Assembly (NCBI GenBank): GCA_010405405.1 | Contig: MU004235.1 | Span: 1,316,538 to 1,380,537 of the forward strand | Source of the DNA: Microthyrium microscopicum | Lineage: Eukaryota; Ascomycota; Dothideomycetes; Microthyriales; Microthyriaceae | DNA length: 64,000 bases | Direction: 5' to 3' | In this document: one piece after another, positions 1 to 10,563 of the stretch | Position numbering within the stretch: position 1 is the stretch's first letter | Layout of the letters: every line of letters begins with the position of its first letter | Made by a program: the position numbers and the translations under genes | Notes under the pieces: generated by a model | What the model saw: only the letters and a program-made list of their open reading frames with translations | Databases searched by the model: none | Told to the model about the DNA's origin: nothing

Positions 1-1190
1 TTCCAAGCGTCGATAGTTTTGGTGTCTTCAAAGACATAAGATGTTCCACCGGCAATTTTGAAAATGCGAGCTATTGGATGTAGATCCGTCGAATTCCAGT
101 CTATACTCTTCCACTTCAGCACTGGTGTCCATGGTAGAGCGCGCATTTTCATTGCCTTCTCCCAAATGTCACCAAATGATCGAACCGCCCTCTGTCCTGC
201 TACGGCATGGATACACCCGCGAGTACGCAGTGCAGTGTGCACAAGGATCCGATTCACAACCACATCGACGGGAACTTCGTCAATTTTGCTCTGAGCTGCA
301 GGATCATCAAAAGGTGATGCCCAGGTCATGCTCATTGACGTGCAAAGCACGCAGGCAGCAAGCATACCAGTTGCTGGCGCTGATCCTCGGATCTCATAGT
401 AGGGATAAGGCTCTCTAAGGGCAGGCCCAATAATAGAGGGCCTCACAATCAACAGCTGATCCACGTTGGCCGAGAAGTATTCAGTAAGTATTCTCTCTGT
501 AAGGTTTTTGGCGTATGAGTAAGGGTACGGGAAATTCGCTTTTTCAAAAGCAGTTGTGGAACCGGTTGCCAATAGTTCTTCGAGTTCCTGCTCTGGCTCA
601 ACAGGAGAAAGGGGATATATCTTCTCACTTATTGTAGTTTCAACATACTCGTTGACCATATGCAGGTGCGCGTTTGAATAGGCCGTTGAGATGTAAACGA
701 ATCGATCAACTCTCGGAGAGGCGATAGCCAGCTTTGCTAATTGAAGAGTTGGATATATGACGCTTTTTGCTATCTTCGGCAATGGATGAATGAGATTGAT
801 AGACGATGCTGTATGGATAATGATGGAGCATTCCGATAAGGCTTGAAGAGCGTCCTGATTGAGACCTAAGCTTTGCTGGGTAAGGTCTCCATTTACAGCG
901 TAGATGCGCCTACTATTGCGCAATCGTTCCCACGTTTGCAATGGCAAAGCTGATTGAAGCTGGCTCCACAGCCGTCTGCTTTCAAATTAGCACGTTCAAG
1001 ATCTGCTGTACAAGGAGAATTTCCCGTAGACTTACTGCTCCCCCCCTCGAACCAATGCAACGACCTTTTCACATGGCGTTGACATGACTAACTTGCAAAG
1101 CAGAGCGCATCCAACAAACCCTGTTGCCCCAGTCAGAAACACGTTACGACCCCGATAGTAAGAAGTGTTGAGCTGTGCCATGTGCTCCAT
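1..1190 (-). CDS. Fatty acyl-CoA reductase-like protein (NAD-binding_4 / male sterility type), C-terminus beyond the left edge
   Basis: Two exons are visible: 1190-1036 and 975-1, with an intron at 976-1035. The start is the ATG at 1190 (MEHMAQLN). The Rossmann fingerprint GRNVFLTGATGFVG lies at the N-terminus, followed by VVALVRGGE, then after the intron NGDLTQ, IIHTASSINLIHP, YISTAYSNAH and the SDR catalytic motif YSYAK (YxxxK), then VRPSIIGP. This order is that of the extended SDR family that reduces fatty acyl-CoA, or acyl-carrier-bound acyl chains, to alcohol or aldehyde with NAD(P)H. There is no adenylation or carrier domain before the Rossmann fold, so it looks like a stand-alone reductase and not the tail of a synthetase. 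Whether a FAR_C domain follows cannot be seen. Its neighbours, a sulfotransferase and a glycosyltransferase, could act on a lipid alcohol; that is inference. Family call is firm, substrate unknown. Confidence 0.85.
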
Positions 1191-1912
1191 ATTGAATCAT
1201 ACGCAAATCCAAGTAGTCTAGGTAGACAAGTCCACAGAGCGATTCAACTTTTCAACATCTTTATGATAACTTTTCACGTGCTATAGATTATGGCAAGACA
1301 CTGTTTAGTAAGTGATTTGCATGACGTAGATCCTCCATATCTGACTACAGGCTAAACGATGGTAGACAGATGCTCCGCGGAATTCATTACGTTAGATCTG
1401 CAGAAATATCCGGAGAGCTCACAGAAGGCTCGCTTGCATGATCGAACAGAGATTGTAGTTAGAATATCCCGCCTTTACGCCCTCGACCCTTCTGCAATCG
1501 CTCATCGATAGACCTGAATGCGAATGATGATTGGTGGGATGCTCCAATTAGTGGTCATGCAATGTAACCAAAAATCTGTCACCTTGCATCATCCTGGATT
1601 GCTGCATTCGGTATACGTATAGACTTGGCGAGCCCAATCAAGAAGTAGGCTAAGGTGCACTCACCGCATTGAGCATACATTCATGCCAGCGCTTCGCGTT
1701 TGGATCGCGGACCAGCGTGCGACAGAATATGGCAGCCATTTGGATGCGACTCCGAGTGACTGCGATGTCTGCCATAACACTTCTCGAATGATATCTCGAC
1801 CAGTACTTTCCATTAGGTATATCATTCAATCAGTCTGTCTAAACGAATTGTTCCCTACTCTCCTAGTCTAAGAGAACAAAGAATCTTCACCATTACCAAT
1901 TATTACAAATCA
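1191..1912. other. Intergenic, no gene seen
   Basis: Probable 5' region of the reductase gene and 3' region of the sulfotransferase-like gene. Only short open frames without family features occur, such as one at 1683-1871. Confidence 0.5.
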
Positions 1913-2909
1913 CTACGCTCTTTTGGGCATCCATTTCCAGATAGCCATTACAACGACTAGCATTGGCACCGTGTATCTAAGCACCCGCCTGACACTCATG
2001 TAGATCGCTACCTTCCACAATTGCCTATGTGTGTCCATAAACTCCTTAGGTGTATTACCTGTGGGGAAACTGGAAGTTGGCACTGGCAAATCCAAGAACT
2101 GACACAACGGCTCCCAGCCCTGACTCACTCGATACTCTAGAATCCTGGTTGAATCAGTCGATGCTCGAACATTTTTGTTGTGCTCGAGATAACGCTGCTT
2201 GCAAAGTTCGCCTCGGTCCCCGCTACAGAATACCTGCCATATCAGGTTGACATGCTTGAACCAACGTCCACAAAGTCTTGGTTCGGTGTATTGCAACAGT
2301 TTCCAGGAGGGCCACTTGAACACGGTGAATAATGTCTTGTTCATTGACATCAACCATTGGTCAGGGTCATCGCGCACGTTGAGAATGACTTTGGCTTCAG
2401 GATAGGCCATAACAAGTTCGTCCACGAACAAGCAGCATGGGATGTCAAGCACCGCCTACAATGATGTTCAGTGTTTGTGCGCAGGCGGCAACGACAAGGG
2501 GTGTCAATAACTAACATCAAATTCGGCCGTAACTCGATCAAAGTCCGCCTTTTCCCATTGCCTTCCCTGACCGTGGTACTTGGCACGGATAGCCTCGTCC
2601 CAAAGGTGAAAATGCTCCTTGTAAAAGCGATCAATAAAGTCGTACGGACTGAAGCCAAGTTGCTTTAAAGCTGCGGCTAGTGCTGCGGCCCGATTGATTA
2701 GCGGATCGCTCAGACGCGGCTCGTCCCACAGATGGAGCTAGTACTGATTCATACTAGGGTGACATACAAGTGGTCCCTGTTCTCCCCATTCCGAGACAAA
2801 GCACTTTCATTGGTTTCTGTCGAACAATTCCATCCCTCTCATCTTTCTCAATGGATTCTAGCAAGCTTTGTACTCGCTCGAACTCAGGGTGTTCAACATT
2901 CGATGCCAT
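1913..2909 (-). CDS. Sulfotransferase-family P-loop protein (fungal Sulfotransfer_4-like)
   Basis: Three exons (2909-2768, 2682-2516, 2455-1913) give 283 aa. The introns are 85 and 60 nt; the first has a GCTAATC branch site. Joining exons 1 and 2 restores MKVLCLGMGRTGTTSLAAAL, the 5'-phosphosulfate-binding loop of this family. Later blocks are HLWDEAIRAKYHGQGRQWEKADFD, AVLDIPCCLFVDELV and YPEAKVILNVRDDPDQWLMSMN, the usual sulfotransferase order ending in the 3'-phosphate-binding R...S region. The C-terminus carries a hydrophobic stretch (TVPMLVVVMAIW) that may anchor it in a membrane. Members are found across fungi and many are uncharacterised; PAPS-dependent transfer to a hydroxyl is the family reaction, the acceptor is unknown. 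It is transcribed in the same direction as the neighbouring acyl reductase, 723 nt away. Confidence 0.85.
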
Positions 2910-3346
2910 GGTGCTGGCTTGGTGTATGGAAGTTTTGGATGTAACTTTGTTTTCCCAAATTCATTCAATTAGTCCATAAAATAAAACTTGGGGATAATTT
3001 TGCATTCATCTGAAAACCATGAAGTCTGAAGACTGTCTTATAGGGCGACTTATCATCCCACTACATCTTCGGCCTTGAGTTGTCGATCTCTTGTCGTGCA
3101 TCCTGAGCTGAATAAAGAGAATACCGATATTCAAATATAAGTATGCATACAGTCTGACGCTGATCATAACACTTGTAATGGCGATGGCTTAGCTCAATAT
3201 CATGCAGAGCATCATCCTATCGCCAAAAGGTACTGCATTAGAAGGGCGCTGGAAATGGACCATTCAGCTACTGTTTTTGTATGTGAAGCGGAGATAGCAG
3301 CTGAATCACGCTTCTCTATCGTGCACTCGTTGCCAAATCACAGTTT
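2910..3346. other. Intergenic, no gene seen
   Basis: Divergent region between the sulfotransferase-like gene (minus) and the glycosyltransferase gene (plus). Short open frames here mirror the first sulfotransferase exon or lack family features. Confidence 0.5.
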
Positions 3347-3525
3347 TAATGGCAAGGCAAAATAAATGGTGTACTCTCATCAGCTCTAGACACTCTGCTA
3401 TATTATCGAGTGGTTTATTCGATATTCATCAGATACGATAGAAATTGAAGCATCTTGTAGTTAGCAGCGCTGGTGGTAGCCATCAGAGTTGATGGGAGTA
3501 CGCCACTTATCTTGCCATATCGTTT
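3347..3525. mobile_element. MITE-A copy 1 (non-autonomous DNA transposon, older)
   Basis: The left terminal inverted repeat (TAATGGCAAGGCAAAATAAA...) and right terminal repeat (...CGCCACTTATCTTGCCATAT) match the other MITE-A copies in the window. The core contains ATTATCGAGTGGTTTATT, the conserved internal block. The target duplication is no longer clear (agttt on the left, agatt on the right), and several TIR positions differ from the 61-kb copy, so this copy is older. It lies in the divergent promoter region 5' of the glycosyltransferase gene. Confidence 0.85.
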
Positions 3526-3873
3526 AGATTATCCGGTAAATTGGCAGAGTGCATTGCACACATGTGGCGATCAGTGAAAGAGGATGTCGCCCTGAGGTCA
3601 TGCGCAGATGTAATATGCGAGAATGATGATATTTTCACACTCAATGCGTCGTTACATCACAATGGATGTTCAGGTCTTATCTTTTCTTATTCAACGGAAA
3701 TGAATAATGTGTGTCTTATCTTAGGCCAGAGTCGTGCTCGAAATCTGGGTGCAGATACTCCTTGTGGTCTATTGCCACGCACAACTTTGCAATTCTTATA
3801 AACGTTTCACTACCTACCTAAGTACCCAAGTGATTTCCGTGATAATTGGAAAACCCACTAGCAATCAAGACAG
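3526..3873. other. Upstream region of the glycosyltransferase gene
   Basis: No gene seen. This stretch between MITE-A copy 1 and the ATG at 3874 is the likely promoter and 5' UTR. Confidence 0.5.
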
Positions 3874-5766
3874 ATGGATACATCAAAATACGATATCAAG
3901 CTTAGTCGTCGTTCGGGGGGCAAAAAGATTTCTGTTTGGCGTATCAACACACTTCTTCGATATCTTTGTTTGGTCTGTGCCGTCTCCAATGCTTCCTACA
4001 TTTGTTATCGTACGTGGTCGACCCTCTCGACCAAGAGTATATCAATCGCAATATGGCTCGTTTTGCTATGCGAGATTGGATTATCACGTAAGCTTTTCAT
4101 TTTCTATCCATAGGCTGCTGGTTGACAATTATCAGTGCCCCATATACTTGCCTGCTTGCATGAAGCAGATATGTGCGCAAAATTCTCCGGCTGGAGACCT
4201 TCTTTGCGTCTTGCCGGTGATAATGTTCCAACCGTTGATGTCTTCATCACCTACTGCGGCGAGGGACTGGACGTTCTTCTGGACACAGTACACGCATCGT
4301 GTGCTTTGGACTATCCTCGCGAAAGCTTCCACATATATATCTTGGATGATCATGGATTCGATGGTGTCAGAGACGCACTGAAAGATGTTCAGGAAAAATT
4401 CTCTAATTTGCACTATGGCTGCAGAGGAGAAAAAGTTACTACGCATTCAAAGGCGGCGAACCTCAATTTCGGCGTTGAATATAGCGAGAAGCAATCCGCG
4501 TCCGAATTTCTTGCAGTTCTTGACGTCGATATGATTCCCAATCAAAACTGGCTTCGAGCTATGCTTCCCCATATTCTAAATGACGATCATGTGGCTCTGG
4601 CGAACCCTCCACAAGATTTCTACAACATACCAAAGAATGACATTCTCGGGGGGTCTTTCGAATTCAGATGGCTATCAGATGTCTTTATGCCGATGCAGGA
4701 CTGCGCAGGAAAGGCATGGTGTACAGGATCTGGCTTTGTGGTCAGAAGAAGAGCGATAGCCGATATTCAAGGCTTTCCAACGGCAACACTTGCGGAAGAT
4801 GTTCTAACATCAACACTGCTGTCAGGAAAGGGCTGGAGAGTCGTCCATGTCCATGAAGTACTACAGTGGGGATTGGCACCCACGGGCTTAGGAGGCATTC
4901 TGAAGCAACGTCAAAGAATGGCGGCAGGAATCGTCTCTGTGGCACTCCTCGGTCGGAGCTCAAAAGGTCGAGAGATTGGAAATGGGCAGAAAGCAGACAA
5001 CATGGCAATTGCCGTGATATACTCATTCGCTGCCATTGTTATCGCATCCTCGTCCATTTCAATCCCAATACTTATGGCTGCTGGATCTCAATTGATACAA
5101 TTCAAGACTCATACACAGTTATTGATTTGCTTTTGGCTTGGAAGTTTCGATTGTGTCTGTCAGTTATTCTATGGCATTGTTGAGAGCTCTCTGTCCGATT
5201 ATCGACTTCCAATCCTCAATCGCTTCAAAGGCTTATGGTCGGTACCCCATCGCCTACTATCTGTCTTTCAAGCACTCTACAGGGATGGGGACACAAAATT
5301 CAAGCCAACTGGACTCTCACTGCGCAGCGAGGAGATCCTGTACACCAGCGCTCTCCGAAAGAGGCTCAACTATGTTTTCCTTGAATGTTATCTTTTCGGC
5401 CATTTTGTTATTCTTCTGGCATGTCTACTAGGAGCATGGAAAACTTTCCAGCCGTTGACACGCATTTCGTTTTCAAAATCTTCGTCGCAAGCAGTATGGA
5501 CGGAGTTAATGCTTCAAGCTGGCTGGCCTCCTTTGTTACTCTTCTGGACGTCCGTTCTCGCGAACGCTTGGGTTCCTCTGTATTATGGGATTGCTCCTCC
5601 GAAACCTATTCTTAGACAAAGCCTTCTGAAACACTGTCCGAAATCAAATGCGCTAGTGCCGACCGAAACAGCTAAAGAGAACGATGAGCAACCGGTTACG
5701 CAGTGGCAGGGCCTATGGGTTGGTCTGTGGGTAGTGATGGGGGGAGCATGGTGTATTGTGCTGTAG
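3874..5766 (+). CDS. Cellulose-synthase-like family 2 glycosyltransferase (membrane protein)
   Basis: Two exons (3874-4087, 4136-5766) separated by a 48-nt intron give 614 aa. The N-terminus has two membrane segments, then a GT-A domain: TVDVFITYCGEGLDVL, the DD of YILDDHG near residue 142, the metal-binding DVD near 201-203 (LAVLDVDMIPN), and the catalytic-base region TLAEDVLTS near 292. The expected Q-x-x-R-W motif appears as QRQRM at about 329-333, so the tryptophan is replaced. At least four C-terminal membrane helices follow. This architecture is that of CesA/CelA-like processive beta-glycosyltransferases. Fungal members sit outside the chitin synthases and their product is usually unknown. 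It is divergent from the sulfotransferase-like gene across roughly 1 kb that holds MITE-A copy 1. Confidence 0.9.
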
Positions 5767-5970
5767 CGGTGGAGATGAGGCTCAGTGAGATTGTGAAAGC
5801 TTCGCCCCGTGGGCTACTTTTCGTTTGCCAGCTGAAACGTGGATCTAGTGTTGAATTTGCTGCTTCATCATGGAATATCTATTTTCATTGCTTCCAAAAT
5901 GCATGCATACCTAGTAGAAACATGCTGTTCTACGATACAATTCCGCTACTTTAGTTCAGAGAACAGAACC

Positions 5971-6004
5971 ACTTTACTTTACTTTACTCTACCTTACTTT
6001 ACTT
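5971..6004. repeat. ACTTT microsatellite
   Basis: Imperfect tandem run of ACTTT pentamers about 200 bp downstream of the glycosyltransferase stop codon. Confidence 0.8.
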
Positions 6005-6155
6005 CAAGAAGAGCATCTCAACTTCTTAAGCAAAAACTTAGAGTTGTTCAATTGACTTTCCACATGCAATAAGTAGTTAACACGATACGGGAGGTGATAG
6101 CGAGATAAATCGCAAAACACGATATCGTCATAGACTATTGAGGAATTAACTTGTT

Positions 6156-6966
6156 TCAAACTCTACAAAGCATCCCGTTTTTATCCTCCCAGCGTTCATT
6201 CACAGCACAAGCTTCGCACCAGAGAACGTCTTCTAGATCAACCTCTCGCTTGATCTCAAGAAGCCGAGGATAGTTGGTGCCCCAGAAAGCTTCCTGGAAA
6301 TCCGGCTCATATGTATGTGCCAGAATCACTACGTGTCAGCAAGTCTTTACACAAGTCAATGTATACCTTACTTCGTTAAGATAAATGCCCGAATCTGGTG
6401 CCAGTTCTCGTAGAGCAGCTGACCAATTATACGTCAACTTCTCAAGTGCTTCTGCTTTGGCGGTTGCATTCAACGGCGGCCAAACAACCCCTATTACTGT
6501 TTGCCTGTCAGATCACTTGCCTTTCGGCATAATAATACGTGTACGTACTTGAAAGAGTCCTCTATGCTGGGCTGATGGCACTGAAATTACTGGGGTAAGC
6601 ATGTGTTCCTGGGCCAGCTACAACATTGAATGCGACTGCTCCCGACCTGGCAGCCTGTTGTATGAGCCTGCTGAAGTTGGCATTATTCAATGCTCTGTCG
6701 TCTAGAATCCTGGATGCAAAGGCGATATCAATGCCAGCCGGAGTCGCGGCATCGGTCTGATGCTCAAGATACCAATCGTAGTAAGACGACCAGTCGTGTG
6801 CTTCCAAAATTTCCGATTGGATGTCAGAGCCATACGAGGAGTTGAAATGCTGTGCGAGTGGGTTGACAATTGCTAGAATCTCATCGAGTGTTTGAGTTGG
6901 CCCCTGAAACGTGCCAGAGAAAACCGATGGAGTGGTTACGTTACCCGGTACAGCACTGGCATACAC
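6156..6966 (-). pseudogene. Berberine-bridge-type FAD-linked oxidase, C-terminal relic
   Basis: Read on the minus strand, three blocks match the C-terminal half of FAD-linked (BBE-like) oxidoreductases: an N-terminal block ending AGPGTHAYPSNFSAISPA, a block TVIGVVWPPLNATAKAEA...SGIYLNE, and the BBE-domain end EPDFQEAFWGTNYPRLLEIK followed by a C-terminal GMLCRV. The FAD-binding N-terminal domain (about half the protein) is absent. The frame is broken by a TAG at 6564-6562, where the family has Trp after Pro-Ala. No splice pair joins the last two blocks in frame. The break point lies about 45 bp from a half-copy of MITE-A. The remains are still well recognisable, so the loss is probably recent. 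An unusual gene model with unseen exons is the less likely alternative. Confidence 0.75.
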
Positions 6967-7011
6967 TTACTACTGTTAGTAGGATTTTGCTACCTAGACT
7001 TTAGTGCCAGA

Positions 7012-7115
7012 CAACCGGGGGCCAAAATAACTGGCGTGCTCCCATCGAGTCCGATGGCTCCCACATAGCACGCTTTGCTATTAAGTGCTTTATTCCATTC
7101 CCATAAACGGCGTTC
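7012..7115. mobile_element. MITE-A half copy (left half only)
   Basis: CAACCGGGGGCCAAAATAAC begins a left terminal repeat followed by TGGCGTGCTCCCATCGAGTCC and the conserved core TTAAGTGCTTTATT. No matching right terminal repeat is found in the next few hundred bases. The truncated copy abuts the upstream end of the FAD-oxidase relic. Confidence 0.7.
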
Positions 7116-8971
7116 ACACTACTACAGTTTGTTAAACGCAACAGAAAGTCTTTGTAAGAAGGGGTGTCTTCAGCTTAGAGTTGAACTTCATGACGGGGAA
7201 GGTGATTATGTCGCCCTTGGTATTTTGACTCCTTGTTTGTGAGAGCGTCGAGGGGCCACTTGTTGTACAAGTATAAGACTTATCCAAGCAGAAGGTCATA
7301 CAAGCAAAATGGAAAAGTAAGATACACAGAAACACTTCTAGAACCAGCCATGAACAGAAGGTATATCGCTCTCTTGTACCTGCCCAGATAATCACCAACA
7401 TTACAACGATGGACTGCAATAACTGTATATCATAAAGCTCAAGACGTTAAATACTAGCAAAGCTGGACAACAATGGCTTTCCCAGTTTAAAGCTTTAGAT
7501 AACGCCGTGTTACGGCTCATAAAACAGAATTGGCTGCTTGTTATTGATATGTGCGGCTCTGCACGGGTTGAACGAACATGGCAGCCCCTGTGAAACAGTC
7601 CATAAACTTATACTTGGAGGATTCGCCCACTTTCGCCAGGTTCACCAATATCAAGCATAGGCCAAAATTTAATGGAACCCTCTAATGCCCAACGTACGAA
7701 CATACCTTGCTTTGGATTCGAAAACATCCGCAGTGAATGGGTTCCACCAGAATGAAACAGGTAGGCATCTTGGACGATGATAGCATAGGCTCGATACCAA
7801 TCATGCATTTTTTCCAGAATAGATGGCGTGAACAATGGCATAATCATGCACATCTGCCACCATATACATCTGGCTTCTTTGAATGGCTTCGTTTGAATTC
7901 TTTATGGCCGAAGCAACAGAGGAGGCTGGGAGAGCTGAGGTGGCTTGCATATCGACGAAATAGCGGAGGTTGACAGTTGTCAATGCCTACATATGTATTG
8001 TTGGGGTTTTTACTCGAGTGTGACGTTAGTTCTCAATTGGTAGAAACTTAGTTCTTGGGTATTATGCAGCTCGATTTGGTTTACGTCTGAACTGTGCGGT
8101 ACGGACCGTCCGCTTGTTAGACGAAGAGCCTTCTAGGATTTTGATGTACTTACCAATCCCACTGCTATGAAGAGCATTATATGGTCAAGGCCGTCAAACT
8201 GTACTTACCTACTTGCCTGTTTTCCATTATAATTACTTCTTGGGCGCAGTGATTTTGTGAAAATTTGCTGGCTCCATAGGCCTGAGGATAAGCCAAGTTC
8301 TATTGCGAGTACATGATACTGTAAATATCGTAACGAACTCCGGTATGGAACCGCGGAAATAATGCATTGCATAATGTGCAAACCTCTAGTGAGGAGGTTG
8401 TAAGAAGGTTGATGAAGCAAGGTAGTAGAGCACAAGCGTCGAAGCCGGAACATGCCTCCGATTGGTCATGGAGAGCTCAGAGGTGATCATCTCAGCCTTT
8501 AAATCCCACTAGTGTATAGACATAGATCGAATCGTATGATCTGTGACCAGGAAATGGCTGGACTATAGCCTGCAGGGCTGCAGGGCTACTGTAGATCTTT
8601 ACTTTGAGAAGTTCAGTACTGGCTGATCATTACATCTCGTTACTGCAAGTCTCAGCCAGCTCTTGAACTTCATGCATGCATCGTGAGAATTTAAAGTTTA
8701 GATTTGTGGCTCGTCGGATCTCCAACAAAATGGACAATCAACCAACAGATCGCGATGTTTTATGGCTGGCGGTGTGCAAAAGGGTAATGCAGATCTCCCA
8801 AACGTCACCTCGCATTTCCTCAATCCGGAAGATGGGAATATTGTGGAGAAAACTATGAAGCTACAGCTTAGATGTATCCACTGGCGTCACTAGGTGAAGC
8901 TCTTAAGCTCCTGTTTCCGCTTCCTTGAATGGAGCCTTTTTTAGAATCCTCATCAATTGATATCAGCAAAT
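7116..8971. other. Gene-poor stretch, no supported gene
   Basis: Several open frames of 60-95 codons occur on the minus strand (for example 7132-7419, 7608-7853, 7801-7983, 8205-8453), but none shows family motifs or joins to a neighbour by plausible splicing. A short CTGCAGGG duplication lies near 8571-8586. Some frames could be relics of a decayed gene. Confidence 0.4.
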
Positions 8972-9296
8972 ATGGGCGTGTAAGTTTACAATCAAAAATG
9001 GCACATTGCAGCCAACTGATCCTTAACTTACCAGAGATCTCCTTGACAAACCCGAAAACACGCCCTTGGGCCGTCGTCGTCAGCTCAGCGACATGACCAA
9101 GATGTCCGATGATGAATTGAAGAATCTCACACCAGCGCAAATTCGGTCTGCACTCAAGAATGGTGCCGACTTGGACGAGTCAGGAAAGCCAAAGCAGAAA
9201 GATAGCAGTTTGAAGATTCGCATCGAATTGGATTTGGAAGTCGAGGTACACTTGACTGCTCGTGTACAGGGTGATGTTACTATTGGCTTGCTGTGA
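8972..9296 (+). CDS. Small conserved fungal protein of unknown function
   Basis: Two exons (8972-8979, 9035-9296) encode 89 aa. The first exon is only 8 nt (ATGGGCGT) before a consensus GTAAGT donor, and the 55-nt intron ends TTACCAG. The product begins MGVDLLDKPENTPLGRRR, has an acidic helix (MSDDELKNLTPAQIRSAL) and ends with a regular alternating beta-like stretch (DLEVEVHLTARVQGDVTIGL). The highly ordered tail and charged linker suggest a real conserved small protein. I do not recognise a named domain and give no function. The tiny first exon is the uncertain part; the second exon is firm. Confidence 0.65.
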
Positions 9297-9299
9297 GAG

Positions 9300-9791
9300 C
9301 GTCCGTACCAGCCCTTGGAACAGAATAGTGGTGGTTGCTAATTCTTCGCAGAACAGAATGAGCGGCCAAACAGTGCTCGAATGGAGTCGTGGAGAGTTAT
9401 GAAGCTGAGCAACGAGAAACTAGGAATGAATTCACGTTTCAATCAGGTGGAATTGTCATACTGGCCATCAACCGAAAAACTGTATATATTCAAGATCAGT
9501 AATAACAGGTACACCTCGTTTCCTTGACGATTGCTTCGTATGCTATGTGAACGCGAAAAACCAGATTTGTCCTTGCATTGCGCCACATCAAGAGATCAGC
9601 CGAGCCTGTATAAAAACGGCATTGATCACGATTTTCATGCACTCCTCCACGTACCGTATAGTGGAGCTCCCTTGTCCTGCATCTTCATGACCTAAAGTTT
9701 GCAACCTCCAATGATTCACAATTCCCCCTAACATACATTGCATTTTACTTGACCTTTCAAATTATTACTGAGTTCTCTTTGGCACGACATC
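9300..9791. other. Intergenic, no gene seen
   Basis: 3' flank of the small protein gene and promoter of the next gene. No repeat or ORF of note. Confidence 0.5.
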
Positions 9792-10499
9792 ATGGTCTTT
9801 GGACTCCTCACAGCAGTCGCAGCATGCCCAGCCATCATCGGCACTACCGAAGCAATTCGCCACGGCCAAAAGGAAAACAATCGCGAAGAACATCGAGGTC
9901 GTAAATACAACCTACAAGTCAGTTTGCTCCACCGAAGTGCCTATTCACCCTACTTTGAAAAGGCACCCATCGTACTCAAAAACAACAAACTCTACGTCGA
10001 CACTAGAAAGGATATTCGGAATGACCATTATTTCCACGCAGCAGTAAATTACCTTCCATTTCCAGGAAAGAAGGAAGTTTGGCGAAAAGCTGGATTCGCA
10101 CTTGGAGAAGGATTAGTCACTTTGATCAATGACGAGAGAGTTCTTAACTGGGTTTATGTGGACTCAAATACGCATGAACTCAAATACGGTATAAGGGCGG
10201 AAGCAGAGCCTCACATCTGCGGGCCTTGGGACTGTACGAAACTAGAAAGAAGGTTGACTTTCCAATTATGGGAAGGTTTCATTGTGGTGGAGGAAGAGCC
10301 TGATGATGACTTGTGGGCGCTATATTTTGATTGTGAAGATGATGGATTGACTGGGAAGGATCAAATTGGAAATCAAAACAAGCGGATGCTGGAAGTACAA
10401 GTTTTGAGAAAGGAGATGAGAAGGGACATGGCTGATGCAATGCATGAGCGTATTGAGCGAATGGAGCAAAGGGAAGAGCTAGGCGTCACTGTAGAATAA
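9792..10499 (+). CDS. Conserved fungal protein of unknown function
   Basis: A single exon of 235 aa. The N-terminus MVFGLLTAVAACPAIIGTTE is hydrophobic and could be a short membrane anchor. It is followed by a basic, polar stretch (IRHGQKENNREEHRGRKY), then a globular middle with many aromatic residues (HICGPWDCTKLERRLTFQLW, DDDLWALYFDCEDDG), and a C-terminal charged helix ending in the coil-prone RKEMRRDMADAMHERIERME. This layout is familiar from uncharacterised single-exon fungal proteins, but I know no assigned role. It converges on the lectin/coiled-coil gene with only 64 nt between the stop codons, so the two 3' UTRs probably overlap. Confidence 0.8.
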   Translation: MVFGLLTAVAACPAIIGTTEAIRHGQKENNREEHRGRKYNLQVSLLHRSAYSPYFEKAPIVLKNNKLYVDTRKDIRNDHYFHAAVNYLPFPGKKEVWRKAGFALGEGLVTLINDERVLNWVYVDSNTHELKYGIRAEAEPHICGPWDCTKLERRLTFQLWEGFIVVEEEPDDDLWALYFDCEDDGLTGKDQIGNQNKRMLEVQVLRKEMRRDMADAMHERIERMEQREELGVTVE

Positions 10500-10563
10500 A
10501 TGTGTATGGTGGGTGTTTAATTCTCATCTAACAGAGCAAATCGATGAACAAAACCTCTTCGCA

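Noticed and set aside
3734-4381. 215-codon frame overlapping the glycosyltransferase gene
   Set aside because: It is out of frame with the GT-A motifs; the spliced model from 3874 accounts for all conserved blocks.
7608-7983. Two minus-strand frames (60 and 81 codons)
   Set aside because: Protein-like composition in places, but no recognisable family and no in-frame splice between them, so not called.
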